DNA from: Angelakisella sp.
GTDB taxonomy: Bacteria; Bacillota; Clostridia; Oscillospirales; Ruminococcaceae
Direction: 5' to 3'
Assembly: GCA_022795575.1 (NCBI GenBank)
Contig: JAAWGY010000002.1
Location: 1 to 34,641 of the forward strand
DNA length: 34,641 nt
The translations under genes and the position numbers were made by a program. The stretch's first letter is position 1. Each line of letters begins with the position of its first letter. The notes under the pieces were generated by a model. It ran no database searches. It saw only the letters and a list, made by a program, of their open reading frames with translations, and was not told the origin of the DNA. Below are positions 8,885 through 19,580 of the stretch, piece after piece.

Positions 8885-9724
8885 ATGAAATCACCAATCG
8901 TAAGGCGCTTTTTGAAGCGCAAGGTCTCGGTGGTGGGATTGGTCATCCTGGTCATCTTTTTCCTGATGGCCACCATCGGCCCCTTCCTGTGCCAGAACGA
9001 CCCCCTGGAGCAGGATACGCCCAACAAGAACCTGGGCCCCAGCCTGGAGCACTGGTTCGGGACAGACTACCTGGGCCGGGATACCTTTACCCGCATTGTG
9101 TACGGCGCCCGGGTTTCCCTTTCCATCAGCTTTGCAGGGGTTTTGTCGGGCTGCTTTATCGGTATCATTATGGGGGTTTGTGCCGGGTACTTCGGCGGAG
9201 TGACCGATGCCGTCATCTCCCGGGTTATCGATGTGCTGCTGGCCTTCCCCGGTCTGCTGCTGGCCATCGTCATTGTGGCGATCTTGGGCAACGGCACCCA
9301 AAACACCATCATCGCCATCGCGGTATTTGCCATCCCCTCCATCGCCCGCATGGTGCGCGGGGTGGTCATCGGCAACAAGAACGCCCAGTACATCGGGGCG
9401 GCAAAGGTGATGGGGGAGTCCCACCTGCGTATCATCGTTACCCACATCATCCCCAACTCGGTCTCCCAAATCATCGTCAACGTCACCCTGAATCTTGGTA
9501 CAGCCATTCTGACCTCCTCCTCGCTGTCCTTTTTGGGGATGGGGGTACAGCCGCCCAGCCCGGAATGGGGCGCCATGCTGAACAAGGCAAAGGAGGTCCT
9601 GAGGGCGAGCCCGTGGCAGGCGGTATTCCCGGGCCTGGTCATCACCCTGGTGGTGATGAGCTTTAGCCTGGTGGGGGACGGCCTGCGGGATGCCCTGGAC
9701 CCCAAGCTTAAGAATGTATCCTGA
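8885..9724 (+). CDS. Oligopeptide/dipeptide ABC transporter permease (OppC/DppC family)
   Basis: 279 aa; 'HWFGTDYLGRDTFTRIVYGARVSLSI...' and 'SSLSFLGMGVQPPSPEWGAML' signatures. Confidence 0.94.
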   Translation: MKSPIVRRFLKRKVSVVGLVILVIFFLMATIGPFLCQNDPLEQDTPNKNLGPSLEHWFGTDYLGRDTFTRIVYGARVSLSISFAGVLSGCFIGIIMGVCAGYFGGVTDAVISRVIDVLLAFPGLLLAIVIVAILGNGTQNTIIAIAVFAIPSIARMVRGVVIGNKNAQYIGAAKVMGESHLRIIVTHIIPNSVSQIIVNVTLNLGTAILTSSSLSFLGMGVQPPSPEWGAMLNKAKEVLRASPWQAVFPGLVITLVVMSFSLVGDGLRDALDPKLKNVS

Positions 9725-9743
9725 TTCAGATGGGAGTACTGCT

Positions 9744-10736
9744 ATGGCAACACAAGATACGGTATTGCAGGTAACAAACCTAAAGACCTATTTTTACACC
9801 GAGGAGGGGCTTGTGCCTGCGGTGGACGGCCTGGATTTTACCCTGAAAAAGGGGGAGACGCTGGCCATTGTAGGGGAGTCTGGCTGCGGGAAAAGCGTCA
9901 CCTCCCTTTCCATCCTGCGGATTGTGCCCTCCCCGCCGGGGAAGATCATCGACGGGCAGATCCTGTACCGGGGGGAGGACCTGCTGCAAAAGAGCGAAAA
10001 GGAGATGCGGGCCATCCGGGGCAACGAGATCTCGATGATCTTCCAGGAGCCGCTGACCTCCCTGAACCCGGTGTTTACCATCGGCCGGCAGATCAGCGAT
10101 ATCCTGCGGCTGCACCAGGGGATGAACAAGGCCCAGGCCCACCAGAAAGCGGTGGAGATGCTGGGGAAGGTGCGGATACCCTCCCCGGAAAAGGTGGTAA
10201 ACGACTACCCCCACCAGCTCTCCGGCGGGATGCGCCAGCGGGTGATGATCGCCATGGCCCTGGCCTGCAACCCCGGCATCCTGATTGCCGACGAGCCCAC
10301 CACCGCCCTGGACGTCACCATCCAGGCACAGATCATGCACCTGCTGGGGGAGCTGAAGGAGGGCCAGGACACCTCCATCATCCTTATCACCCACGACCTT
10401 GGCGTTGTGGCACAGATCGCCCAGAATGTGATGGTGATGTACGCCGGACAGGCGGTGGAATACGCCGACGTCCGCAGCGTCTTTAAGGACCCGCTGCACC
10501 CCTACACGGTGGGGCTTTTGAAGTCGCTGCCGGTGCTGGGGGAGGAAAAGGACAGCCTTTACAGCATCAAGGGCAACATCCCCAGCCCCAAGGACTACCC
10601 GGAGGGCTGCCGTTTTTCGCCCCGGTGCGAAAAGGCCTGCCAGCGCTGCCACAAGGAGCCGCCGCCCCTCTTCGACCTGCCGGACGGCCGCAGGGTGCGC
10701 TGCTGGAACTACGAGGGAGGGAAGACCGATGTCTGA
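9744..10736 (+). CDS. Oligopeptide ABC transporter ATP-binding protein (OppD/DppD family)
   Basis: Walker A GESGCGKS, signature LSGGMRQR, Walker B, C-terminal oligopeptide motif '[11 protein letters not shown]'. Start refined to [10 protein letters not shown]. Confidence 0.93.
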   Translation: MATQDTVLQVTNLKTYFYTEEGLVPAVDGLDFTLKKGETLAIVGESGCGKSVTSLSILRIVPSPPGKIIDGQILYRGEDLLQKSEKEMRAIRGNEISMIFQEPLTSLNPVFTIGRQISDILRLHQGMNKAQAHQKAVEMLGKVRIPSPEKVVNDYPHQLSGGMRQRVMIAMALACNPGILIADEPTTALDVTIQAQIMHLLGELKEGQDTSIILITHDLGVVAQIAQNVMVMYAGQAVEYADVRSVFKDPLHPYTVGLLKSLPVLGEEKDSLYSIKGNIPSPKDYPEGCRFSPRCEKACQRCHKEPPPLFDLPDGRRVRCWNYEGGKTDV

Positions 10737-11703
10737 GACATTGCTACAGGTCCGGGATCTAAAGGTCTACTATCCCGTCAAGACCCAGTCCATCATCCCC
10801 CGCAAGGTCTACGTCAAGGCGGTGGACGGCATCAGCTTTGACGTCCGCCGCAAGGAGGCGTTCGGCATTGTGGGAGAGTCCGGCTGCGGCAAATCCACCA
10901 CCGGCCACGCCATTGTGGGGCTGCTGAAGCCCACCTCCGGCCAGATCCTTTTTGAGGGGCAGTCGATTGTAGGGGGCGCGGCCATCAGCAAGGAGCGGGC
11001 CAAAAAGTTGCAGATCATCTTCCAGGACCCCTACTCCTCCCTGGATTCCCGCTTTACCGTGGGCCGCTGCATCAGCGAGCCGCTGGAGGTACACAAAATT
11101 GGCACCGCCAAGGAGCGGCTGGAGCGGGTGGAGGAGCTGATGGGGGAGGTAGGGCTTAACCACGAGCAGATCACCCGCTACCCCCACGAGTTTTCCGGCG
11201 GGCAGCGGCAGCGCATCGGCATTGCCCGGGCGCTGGCCCTCAACCCCAGCCTGATTATCTGCGACGAGCCGGTGTCGGCCCTGGATGTGTCGATACAGGC
11301 CCAGATCCTCAACCTGATGCAGGAGCTGAAGGAGAAGCATGGCCTGACCTATATCTTCATCTCCCACAACCTCAGCGTGGTACACCACCTCTGCGACCGT
11401 ATCGCGGTGATGTACCTGGGCAACATTGTGGAGATCGCCGAAAAGCGGCTGCTGTTTGACCATCCCCTGCACCCCTACACCCAGGCGCTGCTGGACGCCA
11501 TCCCCATCCCGGACCCGGACCGGGACACCATGAACTCCGAGTTAGAGGGGGACGTGCCCAGCCCCCTGAACCCGCCGTCTGGCTGCTGCTTCCACACCCG
11601 CTGCCGCTTTGCCGACCAAACCTGCGCCCAGGCTAAGCCGCAGCTTGCCGAGGCGGAGGACGGCCACCTGGTGGCCTGCCACAAATGCCGCGGCAAGGGG
11701 TAA
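10729..11703 (+). CDS. Oligopeptide ABC transporter ATP-binding protein (OppF/DppF family)
   Basis: Walker [26 protein letters not shown]-terminal 'GCCFHTRCRFADQTC'; overlaps the upstream gene by 8 nt. Confidence 0.93.
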   Translation: MSETLLQVRDLKVYYPVKTQSIIPRKVYVKAVDGISFDVRRKEAFGIVGESGCGKSTTGHAIVGLLKPTSGQILFEGQSIVGGAAISKERAKKLQIIFQDPYSSLDSRFTVGRCISEPLEVHKIGTAKERLERVEELMGEVGLNHEQITRYPHEFSGGQRQRIGIARALALNPSLIICDEPVSALDVSIQAQILNLMQELKEKHGLTYIFISHNLSVVHHLCDRIAVMYLGNIVEIAEKRLLFDHPLHPYTQALLDAIPIPDPDRDTMNSELEGDVPSPLNPPSGCCFHTRCRFADQTCAQAKPQLAEAEDGHLVACHKCRGKG

Positions 11704-11776
11704 TTGCTTTGTTAAAATGTTCCCTGGCCAATGCTGGGGAATGTTTGGGGAATCCAAAACAAAAGGAGAGAATACA

Positions 11777-13402
11777 ATGAAAGTAAAAAAGATCCTGGCG
11801 CTTGTGCTGTGCGCCGCCATGTGCTTGGCTGCGCTGGCGGGCTGCGGCGGCAGCAACGACGACAACAGCTCCACCCCCGCGGGCGGTGATGGCGGCAGCC
11901 AGCCGGGGAGCACCGGCACCGCCTACAAGGATACCATCCGCATCGCTGCCGCCAGCGACCAGAACTACATGGACGGCCAGATGAACAACACCAACGATGT
12001 TTACCTGCGGGCCTGCTATTCCCAGCTGGTGCGGAGAATGCCCGACGGCAGCCTGGCGGGGGACCTGGCCGAAAGGTGGGAAACCTCCGAGGACGGCTGC
12101 ACCTGGACCTTCCACCTGCGCAAAGGGGTAAAATTCCACAACGGCAAGGAGTTTACCTCCGCCGACGTCAAGGCCAGCTATGACCGGCTGCTGAATACCG
12201 AGAACCCGGTGAGATACAGCCAGCTGGTTGCGGGCTACATCAAGGAGTGCAAGGTGGTGGACGACTACACCGTAGAGCTGATCACCGCCACCCCCATCGC
12301 CCCCTTCCTGGCCAACCTCACCCACCGCTCCAACCTGATTCTGGACGCCGACTTCATCGCCCAGTACGGTTCCGACCTGGGCCTTACCGCCGAGTCGGTA
12401 AACGGCACTGGCCCCTACAAGCTGGCCACCTGGAACAAGGACGAGCTGATGGTGTTTGAGCGGTTCGACGATTACTACGACGGCGTGATGCCCACCAAGA
12501 CCATCGAGATCAACATTGTCACCGATGCCAACGCCCGTCAGGTGGCGCTGGAGACCGGCGAGGTGGATGTCACCACCGTTGCCACCAGCGAGGTCCCCAA
12601 CCTCAGGGAGAACCCCGATGTCCAGATCCTGGCGGTGGAGAGCATCGGCTCCCATGGCCTGCAGTTTAACTGCGCCCACCCCCTGCTGAAGGACGTCCGC
12701 CTGCGTCAGGCGGTAAGCTACGCCATCGACCGCAAGGCGATTATCGACGCCCTCTACTCCGATATCGGCGAGGTGGGCTGCACCGCCCCCGTCAACTACA
12801 ACGTGTGGGGCTACCACAACTTTGGCATGATCCAGCAGGACCAGGAGAAGGCCAAGCAGCTGATGGCTGACGCCGGCTATCCCGACGGGTTTGAGTTTTC
12901 CATCATGGTTTACACCAACTACAACAAGTCGCTGGAAACCTGCGAGATGATCGTCTCCGACCTGGCCAAGGTGGGCATCACCGCCACCATCGAGACGGTG
13001 GATAACGCCACCTTTAACTCCGCCATGGGCAACCGCAGCCAGCCGGGGGAAAACTTCCCCTGGGGCCTGTTCTTTATGGGCTACGGCGCCGGCACCGCCG
13101 ACTGTGACGAGGGCCTGCGCCGCATCTGGACCACCTCCCCCGACGGCAACAACAACAATAACTATGGCTGGTACTCCAACGCCACTGTGGATAAGCTCCT
13201 GGCGGATGCAGCCGTGGAGATGGACGAGGCCAAGCGCCTGGACCTGTACAAGCAGGCCCAGCAGATCCTCTACATCGACGATCCCGCTGCCATCTGGACC
13301 AACGACCGGCTGACCGTGTGGGCCCTGAGCAGCAAGGTCGAGGGCTTTGTAACCAACGTGAACAACTCCATCTTCTTCTACGACCTAAAATGCGCTGAGT
13401 GA
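11777..13402 (+). CDS. Family 5 extracellular solute-binding lipoprotein (peptide ABC transporter)
   Basis: Lipoprotein signal peptide MKVKKILALVLCAAMCLAALAGCGG; SBP_bac_5 features 'DLAERWETSEDGCTWTFHLRKGVKFHNGKEFTSADVKASYDRLL'. AAAAGGAGAG RBS. Confidence 0.94.
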   Translation: MKVKKILALVLCAAMCLAALAGCGGSNDDNSSTPAGGDGGSQPGSTGTAYKDTIRIAAASDQNYMDGQMNNTNDVYLRACYSQLVRRMPDGSLAGDLAERWETSEDGCTWTFHLRKGVKFHNGKEFTSADVKASYDRLLNTENPVRYSQLVAGYIKECKVVDDYTVELITATPIAPFLANLTHRSNLILDADFIAQYGSDLGLTAESVNGTGPYKLATWNKDELMVFERFDDYYDGVMPTKTIEINIVTDANARQVALETGEVDVTTVATSEVPNLRENPDVQILAVESIGSHGLQFNCAHPLLKDVRLRQAVSYAIDRKAIIDALYSDIGEVGCTAPVNYNVWGYHNFGMIQQDQEKAKQLMADAGYPDGFEFSIMVYTNYNKSLETCEMIVSDLAKVGITATIETVDNATFNSAMGNRSQPGENFPWGLFFMGYGAGTADCDEGLRRIWTTSPDGNNNNNYGWYSNATVDKLLADAAVEMDEAKRLDLYKQAQQILYIDDPAAIWTNDRLTVWALSSKVEGFVTNVNNSIFFYDLKCAE

Positions 13403-13443
13403 TCCTTCGGCGTCGGCGGTGGCTGCGGCGCGGCAGCTGCCGC

Positions 13444-13495
13444 AAAGCGCCCAAACGAGCCCCCACGAAAAGGTGGGGGCTCGTTTGGGCGCTTT
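13444..13495 (+). terminator. Long-stem terminator of the opp operon
   Basis: Perfect 23-bp inverted repeat AAAGCGCCCAAACGAGCCCCCAC / GTGGGGGCTCGTTTGGGCGCTTT with loop GAAAAG, then TTTTG. Confidence 0.8.
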
Positions 13496-13582
13496 TGTCA
13501 AAGAGGAAGCAAGCTGGCGGCGGCATTCCAAGGCGTACCGAAGAAAGGGAAGCCTTTGAGAACCTGGCAGGGGGACAGACCG

Positions 13583-13675
13583 ATGAAGTCTCCAAAAGAT
13601 GTCGATGTCGATAGAGAACAGGGCGGCTGCTGCAAGAAGTGGCAGTTGTTTCAATTTACAGAAGCCTCTTTCTAA
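13583..13675 (+). CDS. Candidate small ORF (30 aa, MKSPKDVDVDREQGGCCKKWQLFQFTEASF)
   Basis: ATG with AGGGGG about 9 nt upstream; not in the ORF track because of its size. No homology known to me. Confidence 0.2.
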   Translation: MKSPKDVDVDREQGGCCKKWQLFQFTEASF

Positions 13676-13776
13676 GTTTCGGGCAATCCAAAAAAATATG
13701 AAGCATACATCATGGTGTGTACCTCTGAACCAAGTTAAAATTTGAGTATATTCTTGCGAAAGAGGGAAATTTTACC

Positions 13777-14043
13777 ATGAAACAGGTCTATAAAAGCAGA
13801 ATAAAAACATATATCCGGTCCCAATTCATCCAGGCCAGGGACGAATTGAACCTGACACAGGCAAAGATGGCAAGAAAGCTGCTGATGGAGGACCGCTCCT
13901 ACGCCGCTATCGAGAGCGGGGAATCCTGCTGCGGCACCCTAACGCTGGTTCTGTTTCTTGTTTTCTGCTGCAAGGACCAGACCGCCTTTCTCAACGGCCT
14001 GCGGGAAGCCCTGGAGAATGTGGAGCAGGACATGGTCCACTGA
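13777..14043 (+). CDS. XRE-like helix-turn-helix protein
   Basis: 88 aa; 'ARDELNLTQAKMARKLLMEDRSYAAIESGESCCGTLTLVLFLVFC' fits a Cro/CI-type HTH. Confidence 0.75.
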   Translation: MKQVYKSRIKTYIRSQFIQARDELNLTQAKMARKLLMEDRSYAAIESGESCCGTLTLVLFLVFCCKDQTAFLNGLREALENVEQDMVH

Positions 14044-14172
14044 GCTGCCGCCGGTTGGCCGGCAGACAAGCCGCCCGTGCCGGCTCCGCCCGCGCGGAGC
14101 ACACAGCCTGTGCCCGCCGCGGCGTCAGCCATAACAGCATCGGACCGCCGCCCCGCGGCCCGGGAGAGAAGA

Positions 14173-14221
14173 AGCCGTACCCATTGCCGGGTTGCGCCCG
14201 CCGGCGATGGGTGCGGCTTTA
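14173..14221 (+). terminator. Putative terminator downstream of the HTH gene
   Basis: AGCCGTACCCATTGCCGG / CCGGCGATGGGTGCGGCT: 18-bp stem with two G-U wobbles, 10-nt loop, then TTTAT. Confidence 0.55.
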
Positions 14222-14261
14222 TCGCGTTGGCGAAACAGAAGGAAACAGGCAAAACTGCATC

Positions 14262-14290
14262 TTGCACAACCGGGAAAAATGGGGTATAAT
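14262..14290 (+). promoter_or_regulatory. sigmaA promoter of uvrB
   Basis: TTGCAC (14262-14267), 17 bp, TATAAT (14285-14290). Confidence 0.75.
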
Positions 14291-14305
14291 AACTCTGATC
14301 CGCAT

Positions 14306-14319
14306 CGAACAAATGTGCC
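14306..14319 (+). promoter_or_regulatory. Putative LexA (SOS) box of uvrB
   Basis: CGAACAAATGTGCC versus the Firmicutes LexA consensus CGAACRNRYGTTYC: one mismatch. Lies just downstream of the -10, upstream of a known SOS-type gene. Confidence 0.7.
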
Positions 14320-14343
14320 TTCGCAGAAAAAGGAGGAGCAGAG

Positions 14344-16308
14344 ATGACCGACGTCTTCCAACTGGTTTCGCCCTTCCAGCCCACCGGGGATCAGCCCCAG
14401 GCCATCGACGCCCTGGTGCAAAGCGTCCTTTCCGGCAACCGGGAGCAGATCCTGAAGGGTGTCACCGGATCCGGCAAGACCTTTACCATGGCCAACATCA
14501 TCCAGCGGCTGAACCGCCCCACCCTCATCCTGGCCCACAACAAAACCCTGGCGGCCCAGCTCTGCTCCGAGTTTAAGGAGTTCTTTCCCCACAACGCCGT
14601 GGAATACTTTGTCAGCTACTACGACTACTACCAGCCGGAGGCGTATATCGCCTCCACCGATACCTATATTGAAAAGGACAGCGCCATCAACGACGAGATC
14701 GAGCGGCTGCGCCATTCCGCCACCTCCGCCCTCTCGGAGCGGCGGGACGTCATCATTGTGGCCAGCGTCTCCTGCATCTACACCCTGGGGGACCCCATCG
14801 ACTACAAGAACATGGTCATCTCGCTGCGCAAGGGGATGACCAAAGAGCGGGACGAGTTTATCCGCAAGCTGGTGGAGCTGCAATACGAGCGCAACGACAT
14901 GAATTTTATCCGCAACAAGTTCCGGGTGCGGGGGGACGTGGTGGAGGTCTACCCGGCCTATTCCGCCGATTCCGCCTACCGGGTGGAGTTCTTTGGGGAC
15001 GAGATCGACCGCATCGCCGAGATTAACACCCTTACCGGGGAGGTGAAAAACTTCATCAGCCACCTGGCCATCTACCCGGCCTCCCACTACATCGTCCCCC
15101 GGGAGCGGATCCTGGAGGCGGTGCAGGAGATCCGCCAGGAATGCGACCAGCGGGTGGAATGGTTCCGGCAGAACGGCAAGCTCATCGAGGCCCAGCGCGT
15201 CGCCGAGCGCACCAATTACGATATGGAGATGCTGCTGGAGATCGGCTTCTGCAAGGGCATCGAAAACTACTCCCGGGTGCTGGCGGGGCGGGAGCCGGGG
15301 AGCACCCCCTGTACCCTGATGGACTACTTCCCGGAGGACTTCCTCATGTTCATCGACGAGTCCCACGTCACCCTGCCCCAGGTGCGGGGGATGTACGGCG
15401 GGGACCGCTCCCGGAAGGAGAACCTCATCGAATACGGCTTCCGCCTCCCCTCCGCCCTGGATAACCGCCCCCTTAACTTCGACGAATTCACCGGCAAGCT
15501 CAACCAGGTGCTCTACGTCAGCGCCACCCCCGGCCCCCTGGAGCAGCAGAACGGCGCCCCGGTGGTGGAGCAGGTCATCCGCCCCACCGGCCTGCTGGAC
15601 CCGGAGATTGTGGTGCGGCCGGTGGAGGGACAGATTGACGACCTGATCAGCGAGTGCAACGCCCGTTCCGCCAAGGGGGAGCGGGTGCTGGTGACGACGC
15701 TTACCAAAAAGATGGCGGAGGACCTCACCGATTACATGGGCAAAGCCGGCATCAAGGTGCGGTATATGCACCACGACGTGGATACCATCGAGCGGATGGA
15801 GCTGATCCGGGACCTGCGCAGGGGGGAGTATGACGTCCTGGTGGGCATCAACCTTCTGCGGGAGGGGCTGGACATCCCCGAGGTCTCGCTGGTAGCCATC
15901 CTGGACGCCGACAAGGAGGGCTTTCTGCGCAGCGAGACCAGCCTGGTCCAGACCATCGGCCGCGCCGCCCGCAACGTGGAGGGCAGGGTGATCATGTACG
16001 CCGACTCGGTGACAGACTCGATGGAGCGCGCCATCAGCGAGACCTACCGCCGCCGGGAGATCCAGCAGCGGTACAACGAGGAGCACGGCATCACCCCCCA
16101 GAGCGTCAAAAAGGAGATCCGGGAGATCCTGGAAATCTCCACCGGCGAAACGGTGGAAAAGCGGATGAAGCGGCGGATGAACCCCCGGGAAAAGGAGGCC
16201 CTGATTGCCAAGCTTACCGCCGAAATGCGGGACGCCGCCAAGATCCTGGAGTTCGAGCACGCGGCCTACCTCCGGGACAAGATACAAAAGCTGCGGGATG
16301 AAAAATAG
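14344..16308 (+). CDS. uvrB: Excinuclease ABC subunit B
   Basis: [28 protein letters not shown], beta-hairpin '[39 protein letters not shown]', C-terminal UVR motif. Confidence 0.99.
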   Translation: MTDVFQLVSPFQPTGDQPQAIDALVQSVLSGNREQILKGVTGSGKTFTMANIIQRLNRPTLILAHNKTLAAQLCSEFKEFFPHNAVEYFVSYYDYYQPEAYIASTDTYIEKDSAINDEIERLRHSATSALSERRDVIIVASVSCIYTLGDPIDYKNMVISLRKGMTKERDEFIRKLVELQYERNDMNFIRNKFRVRGDVVEVYPAYSADSAYRVEFFGDEIDRIAEINTLTGEVKNFISHLAIYPASHYIVPRERILEAVQEIRQECDQRVEWFRQNGKLIEAQRVAERTNYDMEMLLEIGFCKGIENYSRVLAGREPGSTPCTLMDYFPEDFLMFIDESHVTLPQVRGMYGGDRSRKENLIEYGFRLPSALDNRPLNFDEFTGKLNQVLYVSATPGPLEQQNGAPVVEQVIRPTGLLDPEIVVRPVEGQIDDLISECNARSAKGERVLVTTLTKKMAEDLTDYMGKAGIKVRYMHHDVDTIERMELIRDLRRGEYDVLVGINLLREGLDIPEVSLVAILDADKEGFLRSETSLVQTIGRAARNVEGRVIMYADSVTDSMERAISETYRRREIQQRYNEEHGITPQSVKKEIREILEISTGETVEKRMKRRMNPREKEALIAKLTAEMRDAAKILEFEHAAYLRDKIQKLRDEK

Positions 16309-16341
16309 CGGGACCAACCGCTGCGTAGGGAGGAAACGAAT

Positions 16342-19173
16342 TTGGCAACCGATCAAATCATCATCAAAGGCGCCCGGGAGAACAACCTGAAAAATGTGGA
16401 TCTCTCCATCCCCCGGGATAAGCTCATCGTCTTCACCGGTCTTTCCGGTTCGGGCAAGACCTCCCTGGCCTTCGATACCATCTATGCCGACGGCCAGCGG
16501 CGGTATGTGGAGAGCCTTTCCTCCTATGCCCGGATGTTCCTGGGCCAGATGGACAAGCCGGATGTGGACTCCATCGAGGGCCTTTCCCCGGCTATCTCCA
16601 TCGACCAAAAGACCACCTCCAAAAACCCCCGGTCCACCGTGGGCACCGTCACCGAGATCTACGACTACCTCCGGCTGCTCTACGCCCGGGTGGGCACCCC
16701 CCACTGCCCGGTCTGCGGCCGGGAGATTACCCAGCAGACGGTGGACCAGATCGTGGACAAGGTGATGGCCCTGCCCGAGGGCACCCGCATCCAGGTGATG
16801 GCCCCCACCGTCCGCCGCCGCAAGGGGGAGCACCAGAAGGAGTTTGAGGCCGCCCGCCGCTCCGGCTATGTCCGGGTGCGGGTGGACGGCAACCTCTACG
16901 ACCTTACCGAGACCATCCAGCTGGAAAAGAACAAGAAGCACACCATCGAGATTGTGGTGGACCGGCTGGTCATCAAGCCGGAGATCCGCTCCCGTCTCAC
17001 CGATTCCATCGAGACCGCCTCCGCCCTCACCGGGGGGCTGGCGTTGGTGGACGTGGTGGACGGGGAGGAGATCCTCTTTTCCCAAAACTACTCCTGCCCG
17101 GAGCACGACATCTCCATCGAGGAGCTGGCCCCCAGTATGTTCTCCTTCAACAACCCCCACGGCGCCTGCGAAAAGTGCACCGGCCTGGGCACCTTCCAGC
17201 GGGTGGACCCGGAGCTGGTCATCGGCAGCCGGGACCTCTCCCTGGCCCAAGGGGCCATCAAGGTATCCGGCTGGAGCTACCAGGACGGGGGCATTGCCCG
17301 GATGTACTTTGACGGCCTTTCCCGCCACTTCGATATCCCCCTGGATGTGCCGGTAAAGGACCTGCCCCAGGCCAAGCTGGACATCATCCTTTACGGCACC
17401 CGGGGGGAAAAATTCCGGATGGAGCGGGAGACCGGCACCATGACCGGCAGCTATTATACCGATTTTGAGGGCATCATCAACAACCTGGAGCGCCGCTTCC
17501 GGGAGACCAGCAGCGAGTATATGCGGTTTGAGCTGCAAAGCTACATGACGGCGGTGGAATGCCCCGTCTGCCACGGCGACCGGCTGAAAAAGACCATCCT
17601 GGCGGTGACGGTGGGGGGGAAGAACATCGCCGATTTCTGCAAAATGTCGGTGAAGCAGGCCCTCCGCTTTGTGGAGGAGCTGACCCTTACCCGGCAGCAG
17701 GAGCTCATCGCCGGCCAGATCCTGAAGGAGATCCGCTCCCGCCTGGGCTTTTTGGCCAACGTGGGGCTGGATTACCTCACCCTCTCCCGCTCCGCCAGCA
17801 CCCTTTCCGGCGGGGAGAGCCAGCGGATCCGCCTGGCAACACAGATTGGCTCCAGCCTGATGGGGGTGCTGTACATCCTGGACGAGCCCAGCATCGGCCT
17901 GCACCAGCGGGACAACGACCGCCTTATCGCCACCCTCAAGCGGCTGCGGGACCAGGGCAACACCGTTATTGTGGTGGAGCACGACGAGGACACCATGCGG
18001 GCCTCCGACTACATCGTGGACGTGGGGCCGGGGGCGGGGGTCCACGGGGGGAGCATCGTTTTCTCCGGCCCGCCTTCCCGCATCACCGCCTGCAAGGAAT
18101 CGGTGACAGGGCAGTTCCTCAGCGGGGCCCGGCAGGTGCCGGTGCCGGAGGTCCGGCGCCAGGGCAACGGCCGCTTCCTCCGGGTGGTGGGGGCCACCGA
18201 GCACAACCTGAAGGGGATCGACGTCGACTTCCCCCTGGGGACCTTTATCGCCGTCACCGGGGTTTCCGGCAGCGGCAAAAGCAGCCTGGTCAACGAGATC
18301 CTGTACAAGAGCCTTTCCGCCACCCTAAACCGCAGCCGGGCCCGCTCCGGGGCCCACCGGGAGATCCAGGGGGTGGAGTACCTGGACAAGGTCATCAACA
18401 TCGACCAGTCCCCCATCGGCCGCACCCCCCGGTCCAACCCCGCCACCTATACCGGCACCTTTACCGATATCCGGGAGGTCTTCGCCTCCACCAACGACGC
18501 AAAGATGCGGGGCTACAAAAGCAACCGCTTCTCCTTCAACGTCAAGGGCGGGCGGTGCGAGGCCTGCGAGGGGGACGGCATCATCAAAATCGAGATGCAC
18601 TTTCTGCCCGATGTCTTTGTCCCCTGCGAGGTCTGCAAGGGCCACCGGTACAACCGGGAGACGCTGGAGGTGCACTATAAAGGAAAGAACATCTATGACG
18701 TGCTGGAGATGACGGTGGAGGAGGGGCTTGGCTTCTTTGAGAACCTGCCCAAAATCAAGCGGAAGCTCCAGACCCTCTACGACGTGGGGCTGGGCTACCT
18801 CAAGATCGGCCAGCCCGCCACCACCCTCTCCGGCGGCGAGGCCCAGCGGGTAAAGCTGGCCACCGAGCTCTCCAAGCGCCCCACCGGCAAGACGGTGTAT
18901 ATTCTGGACGAGCCAACCACCGGCCTCCACGCCGCCGATGTCCAAAAGCTCATCGAGGTACTGCAAAAATTTGTGGATGCCGGTAATACTGTCATTGTCA
19001 TTGAGCATAATATGGACGTGATCAAGACTGCCGACCATATCATCGACCTGGGCCCCGAGGGCGGGGACAAGGGGGGTACCCTGGTCTGCTGCGGCACCCC
19101 GGAGGAGGTGGCGGCCTGTCCAGGGTCCTACACCGGCCAGTATCTCCAAAAATACCTGGCCCAAAGGGGATAG
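16342..19173 (+). CDS. uvrA: Excinuclease ABC subunit A (TTG start)
   Basis: [58 protein letters not shown]; zinc motifs; two ABC signatures ([24 protein letters not shown]). TTG at 16342 after GGGAGGAAACGAA. Confidence 0.99.
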   Translation: MATDQIIIKGARENNLKNVDLSIPRDKLIVFTGLSGSGKTSLAFDTIYADGQRRYVESLSSYARMFLGQMDKPDVDSIEGLSPAISIDQKTTSKNPRSTVGTVTEIYDYLRLLYARVGTPHCPVCGREITQQTVDQIVDKVMALPEGTRIQVMAPTVRRRKGEHQKEFEAARRSGYVRVRVDGNLYDLTETIQLEKNKKHTIEIVVDRLVIKPEIRSRLTDSIETASALTGGLALVDVVDGEEILFSQNYSCPEHDISIEELAPSMFSFNNPHGACEKCTGLGTFQRVDPELVIGSRDLSLAQGAIKVSGWSYQDGGIARMYFDGLSRHFDIPLDVPVKDLPQAKLDIILYGTRGEKFRMERETGTMTGSYYTDFEGIINNLERRFRETSSEYMRFELQSYMTAVECPVCHGDRLKKTILAVTVGGKNIADFCKMSVKQALRFVEELTLTRQQELIAGQILKEIRSRLGFLANVGLDYLTLSRSASTLSGGESQRIRLATQIGSSLMGVLYILDEPSIGLHQRDNDRLIATLKRLRDQGNTVIVVEHDEDTMRASDYIVDVGPGAGVHGGSIVFSGPPSRITACKESVTGQFLSGARQVPVPEVRRQGNGRFLRVVGATEHNLKGIDVDFPLGTFIAVTGVSGSGKSSLVNEILYKSLSATLNRSRARSGAHREIQGVEYLDKVINIDQSPIGRTPRSNPATYTGTFTDIREVFASTNDAKMRGYKSNRFSFNVKGGRCEACEGDGIIKIEMHFLPDVFVPCEVCKGHRYNRETLEVHYKGKNIYDVLEMTVEEGLGFFENLPKIKRKLQTLYDVGLGYLKIGQPATTLSGGEAQRVKLATELSKRPTGKTVYILDEPTTGLHAADVQKLIEVLQKFVDAGNTVIVIEHNMDVIKTADHIIDLGPEGGDKGGTLVCCGTPEEVAACPGSYTGQYLQKYLAQRG

Positions 19174-19195
19174 GCCATTTTTACAGGGAAAGGGA

Positions 19196-19224
19196 TTGAC
19201 AAAATTATACTGTGGTGGTATACT
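19196..19224 (+). promoter_or_regulatory. Strong sigmaA promoter of the rubredoxin gene
   Basis: TTGACA (19196-19201), 17 bp, TATACT (19219-19224). Confidence 0.8.
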
Positions 19225-19274
19225 TTTTGTGTTCCATACAGGATAGATCAGCGGTAACGAAAGGAGAAACCAAG

Positions 19275-19433
19275 ATGGCAAAGTATGTTTGCACCGTGTG
19301 CGGATTTGTTTACGACGAGGCGGAGGGCCACCCCGACAGCGGCATCGCCCCCGGCACCAAGTGGGAGGATGTCCCCGAGGATTTCACCTGCCCCCTCTGC
19401 GGCGTGGGCAAGGATATGTTCGAGGCGGAATAA
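19275..19433 (+). CDS. Rubredoxin
   Basis: [52 protein letters not shown]: two CxxCG knuckles. Confidence 0.97.
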   Translation: MAKYVCTVCGFVYDEAEGHPDSGIAPGTKWEDVPEDFTCPLCGVGKDMFEAE

Positions 19434-19451
19434 GGTCGATTGTTTTCCGGA

Positions 19452-19551
19452 GAAGCGCCGTCCGGGGAGGAAAAGCTCCCCGGGCGGCGCTTCCAAAGAA
19501 CCGGAGGCCGTGCCGATCCGCGCGCCTCGGCGTTTGATACGGCTTCTCCGG
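19452..19551 (+). other. Structured rubredoxin-fprA intergenic region
   Basis: 18-bp stem GAAGCGCCGTCCGGGGAG / CTCCCCGGGCGGCGCTTC (one G-U) with loop GAAAAG and no U-tract, followed by a second nested hairpin 19501-19511 / 19539-19551. Confidence 0.6.
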
Positions 19552-19580
19552 CACCAGCGACAGAAAGGAAGCTTTTTCTT

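Noticed and set aside
13385-13654. ORFs 13385..13654(-) and 13399..13614(+) around the long terminator
   Set aside because: They read through the 23-bp inverted repeat and GC palindrome; no family resemblance.
14125-18204. 1359-aa minus-strand ORF across uvrB-uvrA
   Set aside because: Antisense to two certain genes; low-complexity Gly/Leu/His/Val-rich translation typical of the complementary frame of GC-rich coding DNA.
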